From contig CAVXYY010000005.1 of NCBI GenBank assembly GCA_963766195.1, positions 434,001 to 498,000 on the forward strand: a stretch of DNA of 64,000 nucleotides, written 5' to 3'. Below, one piece after another: positions 28,171-37,407 of the stretch. Every line of letters begins with the position of its first letter. Within the stretch, counting starts at the first letter, position 1. Source of the DNA: JAHEFT01 sp963766195. GTDB lineage: Bacteria > Pseudomonadota > Gammaproteobacteria > Xanthomonadales > SZUA-36. The position numbers and the translations under genes were made by a program. A model generated the notes under the pieces. That model saw nothing but the letters and a program-made list of their open reading frames with translations. It was not told the DNA's origin and did not search any database.

Positions 28171-30257
28171 ATGCCGGGAGAAACAGTCAGGATGAAAGCC
28201 GTCGCTGGAAGATTTCAGGCAGGTAAGACGATACTTGTTTCAGCCATCCTGGTGATACTGATCGCACTCAGCGGCCTGGTTGATCGCACCGATCTCTGGT
28301 GGTTCGACTCCCTGCAAGCGATTGGCGCCAGCCGTGCGCCTGTGCCGCAGGAAACAGCGCTGGTGCTGATTGATGAACAATCGCTGACTGCCCTGGGAAA
28401 TCCCCCTTTCGCCATGCGCTGGCCCTGGCCCCGCGCCGCTTTTGCCGCCTTGCTGGCCGGCCTCGAGGCTGCGGGCGCGGAACGGATCGTTGTCGACCTG
28501 GTATTTTTTGAATCTTCCGCAGCGGCGGAACAGGACCTGCTGCTGGGGGCAGTGGCAGCGGGTTTACCCGGCGTGGTCCTGGCCACCGTGCCCGGGCGCC
28601 ATCCTGCGGTCTGGCCCCCGGAGTTTCGTAACGACAACGCAGAGTCTTTTCGATGGCAGGACGAAGTGGGGGTTCGTACGCTCACTGGCCGATGCAGACT
28701 CTGTCATCCGCCGTTACGTTCCGCGCGGTTCGCTGGCAGCAGCAGCGCAGTCTGCCCCGGGGCCGCAGAGCAGTTTGCCCGACATGCCGGTACTGTTGCG
28801 CTGGCGTGGCAACCTGGAACAACTGCGCGCTCGTGGAGTCCCGATGCTTTCCGCGGCGCCGTTCGTCGTGGCGGGCTGGGAAATCCTCGATCACGCCACG
28901 CAGGAAGCGCCTGACCTGAATCCTGCCGGGTTGGCCATGGCGATCAAGTCTGCGATGCCGCCACCAGGCCTGGCTTTTGAACAGGTACGGGGGAAGACCG
29001 TGTTTGTCGGCGCCAATGCCGCCGCGACGTTTGATGCGATCGCCACGCCGCTGGGGGCGCCCGAACCGGGTGTCATTCTGCAATGGAACGCCTATGCAAG
29101 CCTGCAAGCGGCCGATTTCATCCAAGCCGGGCTGGCCGCCATTGGGCTGGGTCACGGCGCTGCTGGCCCTGGTTCTGCTGGCACTGGCCGGCAGGCGGGG
29201 TCTTAGCCTGGCCAGGCCGGCGATCATCGCGGTGGCGATCCTGTCAGCAGCTGGAATTGCCAGTGCGGGCTCTTTCCTCGCTGGCGCCTGGTTCGCACCG
29301 GGATTAACCATTGCGGCCGCGCTGGTCGGGTTTACGCTGGTCGCCGCCGAAAACTTCCGGGTGGAACGCGCCCGCAAGCAGGAAATACAGGGATGGTTCG
29401 GTGCCTACGTCTCACCTGCGGTAGTCGACCGCCTGCTGGCCAACCCGGAGGCCATCAAGCTCGGGGGTGAACAACGGGAACTGACCATCATGTTCTCCGA
29501 TATCGCCGGTTTCACGACCATCAGTGAGCGATTGCCGCCAGCGGAGCTGGTGACGCTGATCAACCGCTTTCTGGAAGGCCAGACCGAGCGCATCCTGGAT
29601 TGCGGCGGCTACCTCGACAAGTACATTGGTGATGCGGTGATGGCCGTCTTCGGCAGTCCCGAACCGCTCGAAAATCACGCGCTCTCAGCCTGCCGGGCGG
29701 CGCTGGCTTGCCGGGTAGCGCTGGAAGAGCTGAATGATGAGATCGAAGGCAAATACGGAATACGCCTGGGTATGCGCACGGGCATCAACACCGGGCCGGT
29801 CGTGGTGGGTAACGTGGGGTCCACCCGTAAAAGAAATTACACGGTTCTGGGCGATGCGGTGAACCTCGCTTCGCGACTTGAAGGCGCCAACAAGCAAACC
29901 GGCACCGCCATCCTGTTGGGACCGCAGACAGCGGCGGATGTGGCCGGAGCCATGGTGTTGCGTCCGGTTGCCCGCCTGCAGGTGAAAGGCAAGACCCAGG
30001 CAGTCGAAGTTTTCGAATTGCTCGCAGAACAGGGTAAATGCGAGGTGGACACCATCGAATTTGCCGCCATGTTCACACGTGGATTTGCTGCATATTGTGA
30101 GTGTAACTTTACTGCGGCAGTCGCAATTTTTTCCGGTGCCGCAGTGTTAAGACCGACGGATGCGCTGACCGTAACTTACCTGGAGGAAGCCCGGATATTC
30201 GCACAGGAGCCACCCGGACCGGAATGGCACGCTATACTCAAACTGGAGACGAAATGA
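28171..30257 (+). CDS. CHASE2-domain class III adenylate cyclase
   Basis: A membrane sensor of about 695 residues. One N-terminal helix is followed by an extracytoplasmic CHASE2 domain (ALVLIDEQSLTALG, RIVVDLVFFE, KTVFVGANAAATFDAI), then three helices (about 325-395), and a cytoplasmic cyclase domain. Metal-binding aspartates are in MFSDIAGFTTISE and GDAVMAVFGSP, and the nucleotide-base and transition-state residues in VLGDAVNLASRLEG, so cAMP synthesis is predicted. Two frameshifts (near 28675 and 29130) interrupt the sensor part. A second in-frame ATG at 28192 is an alternative start. The stop overlaps the next gene by ATGA. Confidence 0.85.
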
Positions 30258-30772
30258 AGCCAATGCCTGTTTATATTGCCTGCTTCAGACGGGTCACGAT
30301 ACTCGTCCTGGCATGCCTTGCGGCGCTACCGGCGCATTCTGCTGAATTCAAGAAGGGCCAGAAAGTCTGGTCCAAGAATTACGAGACTCCCTTACGGGCG
30401 GAACCCGGACCGCTCTCCACGGTTGTTGCCACGGTAGATTTTGCCGAAAAACTTTCGGTGCGCGAATTGCAGGGCACCTGGATACGGGTTAAATCCGGCG
30501 AGGGTGAAGGCTGGGTATTCCAGGGTAATGTCGCAGACGAAAAACCTGCCTTGGCCCCAGGGGCTGGATGGACCATGATCGATGCTTCGCAAACCGATAC
30601 CGTGGCGGCAGCGCGTCCGCTGGAGCCGGCCGCCAAGGGCTATGCAGAGCGGCATGGCGCCGGGGATGCCGAGGCTGATATCGACTGGCTGGATGCCCAG
30701 GCAGCCATGATCACCGGCCAGGATATCGTTGTCACCATGAGCGCCGAAAAGCTGGGGGAATACCAGGAATGA
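30254..30772 (+). CDS. Exported SH3-like domain protein
   Basis: A 172-residue protein with a signal peptide (cleavage near AHS-AE) and one bacterial SH3-like domain (LRAEPGPLSTVVATVDFAEK, then GTWIRVKSGEGEGWVFQGNV). The C-terminal 80 residues lack a clear fold and may be helical. The start overlaps the cyclase stop and its stop overlaps the M48 gene, so the three are translationally coupled. It may bind peptidoglycan or peptides at the envelope; the role is inferred. Confidence 0.8.
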   Translation: MKPMPVYIACFRRVTILVLACLAALPAHSAEFKKGQKVWSKNYETPLRAEPGPLSTVVATVDFAEKLSVRELQGTWIRVKSGEGEGWVFQGNVADEKPALAPGAGWTMIDASQTDTVAAARPLEPAAKGYAERHGAGDAEADIDWLDAQAAMITGQDIVVTMSAEKLGEYQE

Positions 30773-31557
30773 AGCACGCAGCGCTGTTGGTGTTGGCCCT
30801 GGGCCTGGTTTGCCCGGCCCTTGTACACGCCCAGTTACCCAGCCTGGGTGATCTGAGCAACGCCATCCAAAAAGTGAAAAAAACCGCGGACGACACTTCC
30901 CGGGTTGCCAAGGGCGCATCGGGCCTGTCGCTGGAGGAGGAAGTCGCGATAGGAGACGCCGTCGCCGTCGCCATCGTCTCGCGTTACGGTGGAATATGGC
31001 GAGACGAAGCAGCCACGCGCCGGGTCAACCTGGTTGGCCTTATCCTGGCGCAATACGCGCTGCGCCAGGACCTCCAGTGGCGATTCGGCCTGCTCGATTC
31101 GGATGCCATCAATGCCTTTTCGGCGCCCGGCGGGCGTGTCTTCATCACTCGGGGTCTTTACCAGTTGCCGCTTGGTGACGCCGAACTGGCCGGCGTCCTG
31201 GCCCACGAAATCATCCACATCGACCAGCGCCATGCCATCGGTATCATCGCCCGGGGCGAGTTCTGGGGCGGCGTGACCGACCTGGTAGCGGACAACAACG
31301 CCAATTACGCCGCGTTCGAGGCGGCCGTGGGCGACACCGAAAACCTGATCCTGAACGAGGGTTTCGATTCGGGCAAAGAGTATGAGGCCGACGCCGGCGG
31401 CCGGGAGCTTGCGTTGATTACCGGTTATGCACCCGGTGGACTGCGGGCTGTATTGGTTACCATAGAAACTGCGCAGGGGAACTCGGAAGAGGTCTTCTCC
31501 ACCCATCCTTCGACCAAAGCGCGTCTCAAGCGCTTGCCTGGCGACCCGCTCCCCTGA
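30769..31557 (+). CDS. M48 family metallopeptidase, exported
   Basis: A 262-residue zinc peptidase with signal peptide (cleavage near VHA-QL). The HEIIH motif binds zinc, and the downstream EYEADAGG supplies the third Glu ligand and the conserved Asp, as in the BepA/LoiP-like periplasmic M48 enzymes. It lacks the TPR region of BepA. Probably involved in outer-membrane or periplasmic protein quality control, coupled by overlapping ATGA to the SH3 protein. A REP-like 24-bp repeat begins within its stop codon. Confidence 0.88.
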   Translation: MKHAALLVLALGLVCPALVHAQLPSLGDLSNAIQKVKKTADDTSRVAKGASGLSLEEEVAIGDAVAVAIVSRYGGIWRDEAATRRVNLVGLILAQYALRQDLQWRFGLLDSDAINAFSAPGGRVFITRGLYQLPLGDAELAGVLAHEIIHIDQRHAIGIIARGEFWGGVTDLVADNNANYAAFEAAVGDTENLILNEGFDSGKEYEADAGGRELALITGYAPGGLRAVLVTIETAQGNSEEVFSTHPSTKARLKRLPGDPLP

Positions 31558-31579
31558 TCGCCGGCAAGGCCGGCTCTCA
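31556..31579 (+). repeat. REP-like repeat, copy 1
   Basis: A 24-base element with two GCCGGC palindromes separated by AAG. It is identical to 37366-37389 and nearly inverted-identical to 37312-37335. It overlaps the M48 stop codon and may also act as a transcription barrier before the next operon. Confidence 0.7.
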
Positions 31580-31692
31580 CGCTTGTTTAATAGGCTCCAA
31601 CTGGGAAATACTTGACCTATCGCATATGGGCGCTGCCAGCCGGGTGGTAACGTCAGCTTGACCTAAAATCCACGAATTTCAGGGGCACGTTG

Positions 31693-32698
31693 ATGAAGGA
31701 ATGTGTACTACCTGATCCATCCGGATTTTTCGAGATCCGGTTCGAGTCCATTGGTGGTCTCGGCGCCCACGCGGCAGGCCAGATACTGGCGCGCGCCGCA
31801 GTTCTCAAAATGAATCTCAACGGCTCCCATTTCTCCTCGTATGGTTCTGAGAAGAAGGGTTCCGTTGTGCGCTCGTATATCCGGTTGAGAGCCGCTGACA
31901 AGCCGATTCGCACCAGCGCGCCGATCGATTCGCCCGATGCCCTGGTGGTCTTTCACGGCGCCCTGATGCAACAGGACATTACGATCGCCGGGATGAAAAA
32001 ATCCGGAATCCTGATTTACAACGGCAGCGAGGGCGAAGTTCCGGATCTGCTCGAAAAGATTCCGGCAGGCGCGCGGATTGTCCGGATCGACGCGACCAAC
32101 ATCGCCATCGAAGAGTTGTCGCGCCCCAATGCCGTGCTGATGGGCACACTGACCGCGATGGCGCCTTTCCTGGACGCCGGCTATCGTCCTCGAAACACTG
32201 ACCGAAAAATTTAAGCGCAGAAATCCCCAGGCCGCGGCGGCCAACGAGCGGGCTTTTGCCCGTGGCGCCAGCGAATTCGAAATCCTCAGCGGAGCGGGCA
32301 AGGGCAGCGGAGACCTCCCCGCGATGCGGCCAAGCCCGGTGCTGGGCTACATGACAGCGCCCATCGGCGGTGTCATCCCCTATGCCGGCAACATGATTTC
32401 CAACGACCTGTCCGCGTCCCGGACCGGATGGATGCCCAAATTCACGGATAAAGAGTGCGTTCACTGCGGGCTTTGCGCCACGGTATGCCCGGATTTTTGC
32501 CTGGTCTGGACGCAGGAACAAATCAATGGTGACGCGCCCAAGGTTCGGCTGAAAGGTATCGACTACCAGTATTGCAAAGGATGCATGCGCTGCATCGAAA
32601 CCTGCCCCACTGAAGCCATGACGCGCGTCACGGAAACGCCGGGGTTGGCGGATCAGCTTCGCGTGCCACTGTTTTCACAGGGTGCCCAGAACCCCTGA
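31693..32698 (+). CDS. 2-oxoacid:ferredoxin oxidoreductase, fused gamma-delta subunit
   Basis: The gamma domain (about 1-165; FESIGGLGAHAAGQILARAA, SSYGSEKKGS) is joined in one chain to a delta-type ferredoxin domain with two 4Fe-4S sites (CVHCGLCATVCPDFC and CKGCMRCIETCPTE). It carries electrons from the TPP-bearing alpha/beta core to ferredoxin. A single frameshift near 32185 splits the apparent reading frame at the gamma end; the corrected frame runs unbroken into the delta part with no intervening stop or start. The start follows an AGGGGCACG ribosome-site region. First gene of the five-gene operon. Substrate (pyruvate, 2-oxoglutarate or another) is not decidable here. Confidence 0.85.
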
Positions 32699-32719
32699 GG
32701 TGATTTAAGGGAGAAGAAA

Positions 32720-34112
32720 ATGGCGACTGAAATCCATGCGGTTCTGCAGGATCCCACCGACGGTGGGTACACAGGCGGAATTGTGCGTCAATCCAGGGAT
32801 TTCCTGAGTGGAAACGAGGCGGCAGCCCGGGCGGCGAGAGACGTTGGATTTCACGTCATGGGCTATTTCCCGATTACGCCGTCCACCGAGGTAGCCGAAA
32901 CGCTTTCCAAGATGCAGGCCAATGGCGAGCACGATATCGTCATGATTCCGGCCGATGGTGAGCACGGGGCCGCCGGCATCTGTTACGGTGCTGCACTGGG
33001 TGGCGGACGGGTGCTCAACGCGACGTCATCGCAGGGTTTGCTGTATTCATTGGAACAACTTCCGGTGCAGTCATCGACCCGGGTTCCGATGGTGCTCAAT
33101 GTTGCCACGCGGGCGATTTCCGGCCCGCTGGATATCCGCTGCGACCATTCCGATATCTATTTTGCGCTCAACACCGGCTGGATCATCCTGATGGCGAGGG
33201 ATCCACAGGCCGTTTATGACATGAACCTGGCTGCGATCCGGATCGGCGAACATGCGGATGTCCGTCTGCCGGTGCTGGTCGCTTACGACGGGTTCTTCAC
33301 CAGCCATCAGAAACGCCGGGTAGAGGTGATCGAGGACCTGGAAGCCCTGAAGAAATTCCTCGGTGTTCCGAAGACGCCTTTCACCGCCCTCGATCCGCGG
33401 CACCCGGTCACGTTCGGTCCGTATATGAACGATCCGGACCTGATCAACAACAAGAAACAGCATTCGACTGGCGATGGAGGCTGCGCGCCGGGTGATACCG
33501 GAGGTGTTCGAAGAACTCGCCACGCTCACCGGGCGCCATTGGCCGGTTCTGGACAGCTATCGCATGGATGATGCGGAGGTGGCTGTCGTTATGCTCAATT
33601 CCGCCGCCGAGACCGCCAAGGAAGTGGCTGACCGGTTGCGTGGTGAAGGCAAAAAAGCGGGGGTGCTGTCGCTGAACGTGCTGCGGCCGTTCCCCGCTGA
33701 GTTGATCCGCAAAGCCCTGTCGGGCGTCAAGGCCATCGTGGTGGGCGACCGTGCCGATTCCTACGGCGCAGATGGCGGCAACCTGTCGCTGGAGGTTCGC
33801 GCCGCCATCCAGGTTGATCCGGACAACCGCACCCGGGTTTTAACGCGTATCTACGGCCTGGGAGGCAAGGATTTCGATGACTCCGACGCCGAAGAATTTT
33901 TCCGGGAAGCGCTGGAAACGGCCGAGACCGGCAAGGTGAAAGAAGTCTTCGCCTACCACGGCGCCTATGCCGGTGACCCCGCCATGAAAGTGGCCCTCGG
34001 ACTGCCGCGCATTGAGACTGCGGAAGTGTCCCGCGGCATGGCCACGGTGACGGAGGATCAAGGTGACCGGCAAACTCCAGGTCGAGCTCAAACCATTGTG
34101 GGCCATGGCTGA
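32720..34112 (+). CDS. 2-oxoacid:ferredoxin oxidoreductase, alpha subunit
   Basis: About 464 residues forming the TPP pyrimidine-binding and transketolase-C-like domains. YFPITPSTEVAETL near residue 50 and DGEHGAAGICYGAALGGGR near 80 are characteristic, and the second half (LNVLRPFPAELIRKAL, VVGDRADSYGADG) matches the C-terminal domain. A frameshift near 33465 breaks the middle. The end overlaps the beta start by about 50 bases, which may reflect one more indel, since typical neighbours overlap by only a few bases. The order gamma-delta, alpha, beta is that of a heteromeric OFOR. Confidence 0.88.
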
Positions 34113-35037
34113 AGTACCCGGCCGGATCTCGCCGGGACACGGGGCTTGCCCGGGTTGCGGCGCTTTCCCGGTACTACACCAGGTGTTCAGCGTGCTGGAA
34201 GGCGATATCGTTGTGCTGTTCCAGACCGGTTGCGCGATGGTGGTTACCACCGGTTATCCAAAAACCGCGCACCGCATTACCTACGTCCACAACCTGTTTC
34301 AGAACGGCGCTGCCACGCTTTCGGGCCTGGTCGAGATGTACCATGAGCTTCTGCGCAGGGGTGAACTGCCCAACTCACCGGATATCACTTTTGTCATGGT
34401 AACGGGTGACGGCGGCATGGATATCGGCATGGGTGCGGCGCTGGGTGCCGCGCACCGGAATCACCACATGATGATCCTGGAATACGACAACCAGGGTTAC
34501 ATGAACACCGGCGCACAGCTGTCCTATTCGACTCCACTGGGTCACCGTACCTCGACCAGTGAAGTCGGGGCCAGCCGGAAAGGCAAGGTTACCCACCACA
34601 AGGATACCGCGCAAATCTTTGCTGCGACGCACATTCCCTACGTGTTCACCGCCAGCGAAGGCTACCCGGAAGACCTGATGCGCAAGGCCGCCAAGGCCCA
34701 GTGGTATGCAAAACATGAGGGCATGACCTACGGCAAAATCCTGTCGTTCTGCCCGCTCAACTGGACCACGACCGACGACGCGGCCGAATCGGTTCTGCAG
34801 GTGGCGATCGATTCCTGCTTTTTCCCGATCTACGAAGTGGAGCGGGGTAAGACCAACATCACCTATGACCCCGAATTGCTCGGGCGGCGCCGCAAGATCT
34901 CTGACTGGCTGGGGCAGATGGGCAAAACCAAACACTTGATGGCCCCGGGAAATGAAGATCGCCTGGCGTCCATCGAGGTGGAAGCCGAGCGGCGCTGGCG
35001 TCGACTGAAAGCGATGCACGAACATCCGGAGCTGTGA
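34063..35037 (+). CDS. 2-oxoacid:ferredoxin oxidoreductase, beta subunit
   Basis: A 324-residue TPP-binding subunit. GHGACPGCGAF (Cys29, Cys32) begins the Fe-S ligands, GDGGMDIGMG and the following NQGYMNTG form the TPP-Mg site. GTG start with an AAGG site just upstream. No frameshift was found in it. It holds the catalytic thiamine centre together with the alpha subunit. Confidence 0.9.
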   Translation: MTGKLQVELKPLWAMAEVPGRISPGHGACPGCGAFPVLHQVFSVLEGDIVVLFQTGCAMVVTTGYPKTAHRITYVHNLFQNGAATLSGLVEMYHELLRRGELPNSPDITFVMVTGDGGMDIGMGAALGAAHRNHHMMILEYDNQGYMNTGAQLSYSTPLGHRTSTSEVGASRKGKVTHHKDTAQIFAATHIPYVFTASEGYPEDLMRKAAKAQWYAKHEGMTYGKILSFCPLNWTTTDDAAESVLQVAIDSCFFPIYEVERGKTNITYDPELLGRRRKISDWLGQMGKTKHLMAPGNEDRLASIEVEAERRWRRLKAMHEHPEL

Positions 35038-35040
35038 ACC

Positions 35041-35883
35041 ATGGTTAAAATAGTCGAGAAACGGCAACTCACACCGATCACCAAGTTGTATCGCGTCAAG
35101 GCCCCGCTGATTGCGAAAGCTGCGAGTGCGGGCCAGTTCGTCATTGTCCGTGTGCGCGAGGGTGGCGAGCGTATTCCATTGACGATCACCGACTATGACC
35201 GTGAAAGCGGTTTGCTGACCATTGTCGTTCAGGAAGTCGGCGCCACAACCCGCCGCCTGGGTGAACTGGGGGTGGGCGATGAAATCCTGGATATGGTCGG
35301 ACCTCTGGGTGAGGCGCCGGACATTCCCCGTGGCGGACACATCGTGGGGATCGGCGGCGGCTATGGTTCGGCGGCCCTGTTATGCCTGATGCGTGAATTG
35401 AAGGACCGGGGCGAGCAAACCACCATCATCATGGGCGCCCGCGAAAAGGACCTGTTGATCCTGTCCGACGAACTCAACGAGATTTGCGACCACGTGGAAA
35501 TTTGCACCGATGACGGTTCCGCCGGGTTCAAGGGCTTCGTGACCGAACGCCTGCAGCAGATGATCGACGGCGGCCCTCCCGGGCGTCCGGATTTCGTGAT
35601 TGCTATCGGCCCGATGTCGATGATGCGGGCGGTGGAGAAAACCACCCGCGCGGCCGGTATCGCAAACATGGCCTCGCTGGACCCGTTGATGATCGACGGC
35701 ACCGGGATGTGCGGCGGTTGCCGGGTCACGGTGGGTGGTGAAGTCCGGTTTGCCTGTGTTGACGGGCCGTTTTTCGACGCTCACGAAGTCGACTTCGACG
35801 AAGCGGTTTCGCGCAGCAAGATGTATGTGAAGGAAGAGCACATGGCGGCCGCATGCCAGCGGTCCGCCGCCGGAGCAGCCTGA
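35041..35883 (+). CDS. nfnA: Nfn small subunit / sulfide dehydrogenase-like FAD/NAD-binding protein
   Basis: A 280-residue ferredoxin reductase-type flavoprotein: a beta-barrel FAD domain (RIPLTITDYDRESG), an NAD(P)-binding domain (GIGGGYGSAALLCLMREL), and a C-terminal 2Fe-2S site (MCGGCRVTVGGEVRFACVDG). This is the architecture of NfnA, the small subunit of NADH-dependent reduced ferredoxin:NADP oxidoreductase. It follows beta by three bases and overlaps the next gene (TGATG). Confidence 0.88.
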   Translation: MVKIVEKRQLTPITKLYRVKAPLIAKAASAGQFVIVRVREGGERIPLTITDYDRESGLLTIVVQEVGATTRRLGELGVGDEILDMVGPLGEAPDIPRGGHIVGIGGGYGSAALLCLMRELKDRGEQTTIIMGAREKDLLILSDELNEICDHVEICTDDGSAGFKGFVTERLQQMIDGGPPGRPDFVIAIGPMSMMRAVEKTTRAAGIANMASLDPLMIDGTGMCGGCRVTVGGEVRFACVDGPFFDAHEVDFDEAVSRSKMYVKEEHMAAACQRSAAGAA

Positions 35884-37342
35884 TGCCTGTAAAACGCACT
35901 GACAAAACCCCGATGCCGGTTCGTGAACCCGGATTACGGGCCCACGATTTCGAAGAAGTCAATGAAGGCTATTGCTTTTCTCACGCGATGTTCGAGGCGG
36001 AACGCTGCCTGCGTTGCCAGGACCCCGTCTGTATCGACGGCTGCCCGGTGCGCGTGCCGATCGCGGATTTCATGCACGCCATTGCCGCGGGCGACATGCC
36101 GAAAGCCGCTGAGATATTGCGAACAGCCAACCCGCTGGCGGCCATCTGCGGACGCGTTTGCCCGCAGGAAGCCCAGTGCGAAATGCAATGCCACATGACC
36201 AAGCGGTTCGGCCCGGTGGCGATCGGCCACCTCGAGCGTTACGTGTCCGATTGGGAAATGGCGCAACCGCTGAATGAAGAGGCTGGCAAAACCCTGGCGG
36301 GATGAAAAAATCGCGATCGTCGGCTCCGGGCCTTCGGGCCTGGTATGCGCAGGCGAACTGGCCCGCATGGGCTATCAGCGTCACGGTTTTTGAGGCACTG
36401 CATGCGCCGGGCGGAGTGTTGCGTTACGGCATCCCCGAATTCCGCCTGCCCAACTCGATTCTCGACTGGGAAATCGCATCGCTGGAAAGGCTGGGTGTCG
36501 AGTTCGTCAATAATGTCATCATCGGCAAGACCCTGAAGATGGAACAGCTGTTCGGCGAAATGGGCTACGCCGCGGTGTTTATCGGCACCGGCGCCGGGCT
36601 GCCAAAATTCATGGGGATCCCGGGTGAAAGCCTGAACGGTGTTTATTCCGCCAACGAATTCCTGACCCGCATCAACCTGATGCAGGCATTCGAATTCCCG
36701 CGCGCGGAAACACCGCTGAGCGTTGGAAAGCGGGTTGCCGTTATCGGCTCGGGCAACACGGCCATGGATGCCGTGCGCTCAGCTTTGAGGCTGGGCGCGG
36801 AAAAAGCGATGGTGGTTTACCGGCGCAGTGAAAACGAGATGACGGCGCGGATCGAAGAATACCATCACGCCATCGAGGAAGGCGTCGAGTTCCACTGGCT
36901 GACCAACCCGATCGAAGTGCTGGGCAAAGACGGCTGGGTGACCGGGCTCAAGTGCCTGCGCATGGAACTCGGCGAGCCTGATGAATCCGGGCGCGCCCGT
37001 CCGGTGCCGATCGAAGGTTCTGAATTCATTTTCCCGGTCGACAACGTGGTTTTGTCGATCGGCACGCGGCCGAATCCGTTGTTGTCGAAGGCAACCCCGG
37101 AACTTAAAACCCATTCCTGGGGCGGCCTGCTGGTTGATGAACGCCAGGTCGAGACCACCGTGCATCGCGTGTATGCCGGCGGCGACGCCGTGACCGGCGC
37201 AGCAACCGTTATCCTGGCGGCCGGCGCCGGAAAACGCGCCGCCGAAGCCATCCACGCCGATCTGACTGCCGACGCGCGTAGAGCAGCTGCATGTTCGAGA
37301 TGGCCTCGCCGCGGGAGCCGGCCTTGCCGGCGATTGCGCTGA
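35883..37342 (+). CDS. nfnB: Nfn large subunit / GltD-like NADPH oxidoreductase
   Basis: About 486 residues. The N-terminal 4Fe-4S part has CLRCQDPVCIDGCP and ICGRVCPQEAQCEMQC, followed by a FAD fold (IVGSGPSGLVCA when the frame is repaired) and an NADP fold (IGSGNTAMDAVRSALRLGA). A closing FAD loop (YAGGDAVTGAATVILAAGAGKRAA) ends the conserved part. With NfnA it would bifurcate electrons between NADPH, NADH and the ferredoxin reduced by the OFOR. Frameshifts lie near 36300 and near 36382. The last eight or so codons are supplied by the REP-like element, so the exact native end is doubtful. Confidence 0.85.
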
Positions 37343-37389
37343 ACTCTCCGTGGCCAGAAAACCAGGATCGCCGGCAAGGCCGGCTCTCA
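37312..37389. repeat. REP-like inverted pair (copies 2 and 3)
   Basis: The left arm (37312-37335) and right arm (37366-37389) share a perfectly inverted 19-base core and can form a hairpin with a 30-base loop. The right arm is identical to 31556-31579. The arrangement resembles a bacterial interspersed mosaic element between two same-strand genes. The tail CTCTCAACAAT[G/A]TAGAA that follows (37384-37400) recurs at 63186-63202. Confidence 0.75.
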
Positions 37390-37407
37390 ACAATGTAGAA
37401 TACCGGC

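Noticed and set aside
35934..36384. Minus-strand reading frames within nfnB
   Set aside because: Antisense shadows; the plus-strand cysteine motifs identify the real gene.
37384..37400. Possible CRISPR-like repeat (CTCTCAACAAT element)
   Set aside because: Only two distant copies and no regular spacing; better seen as part of a dispersed REP-type element.
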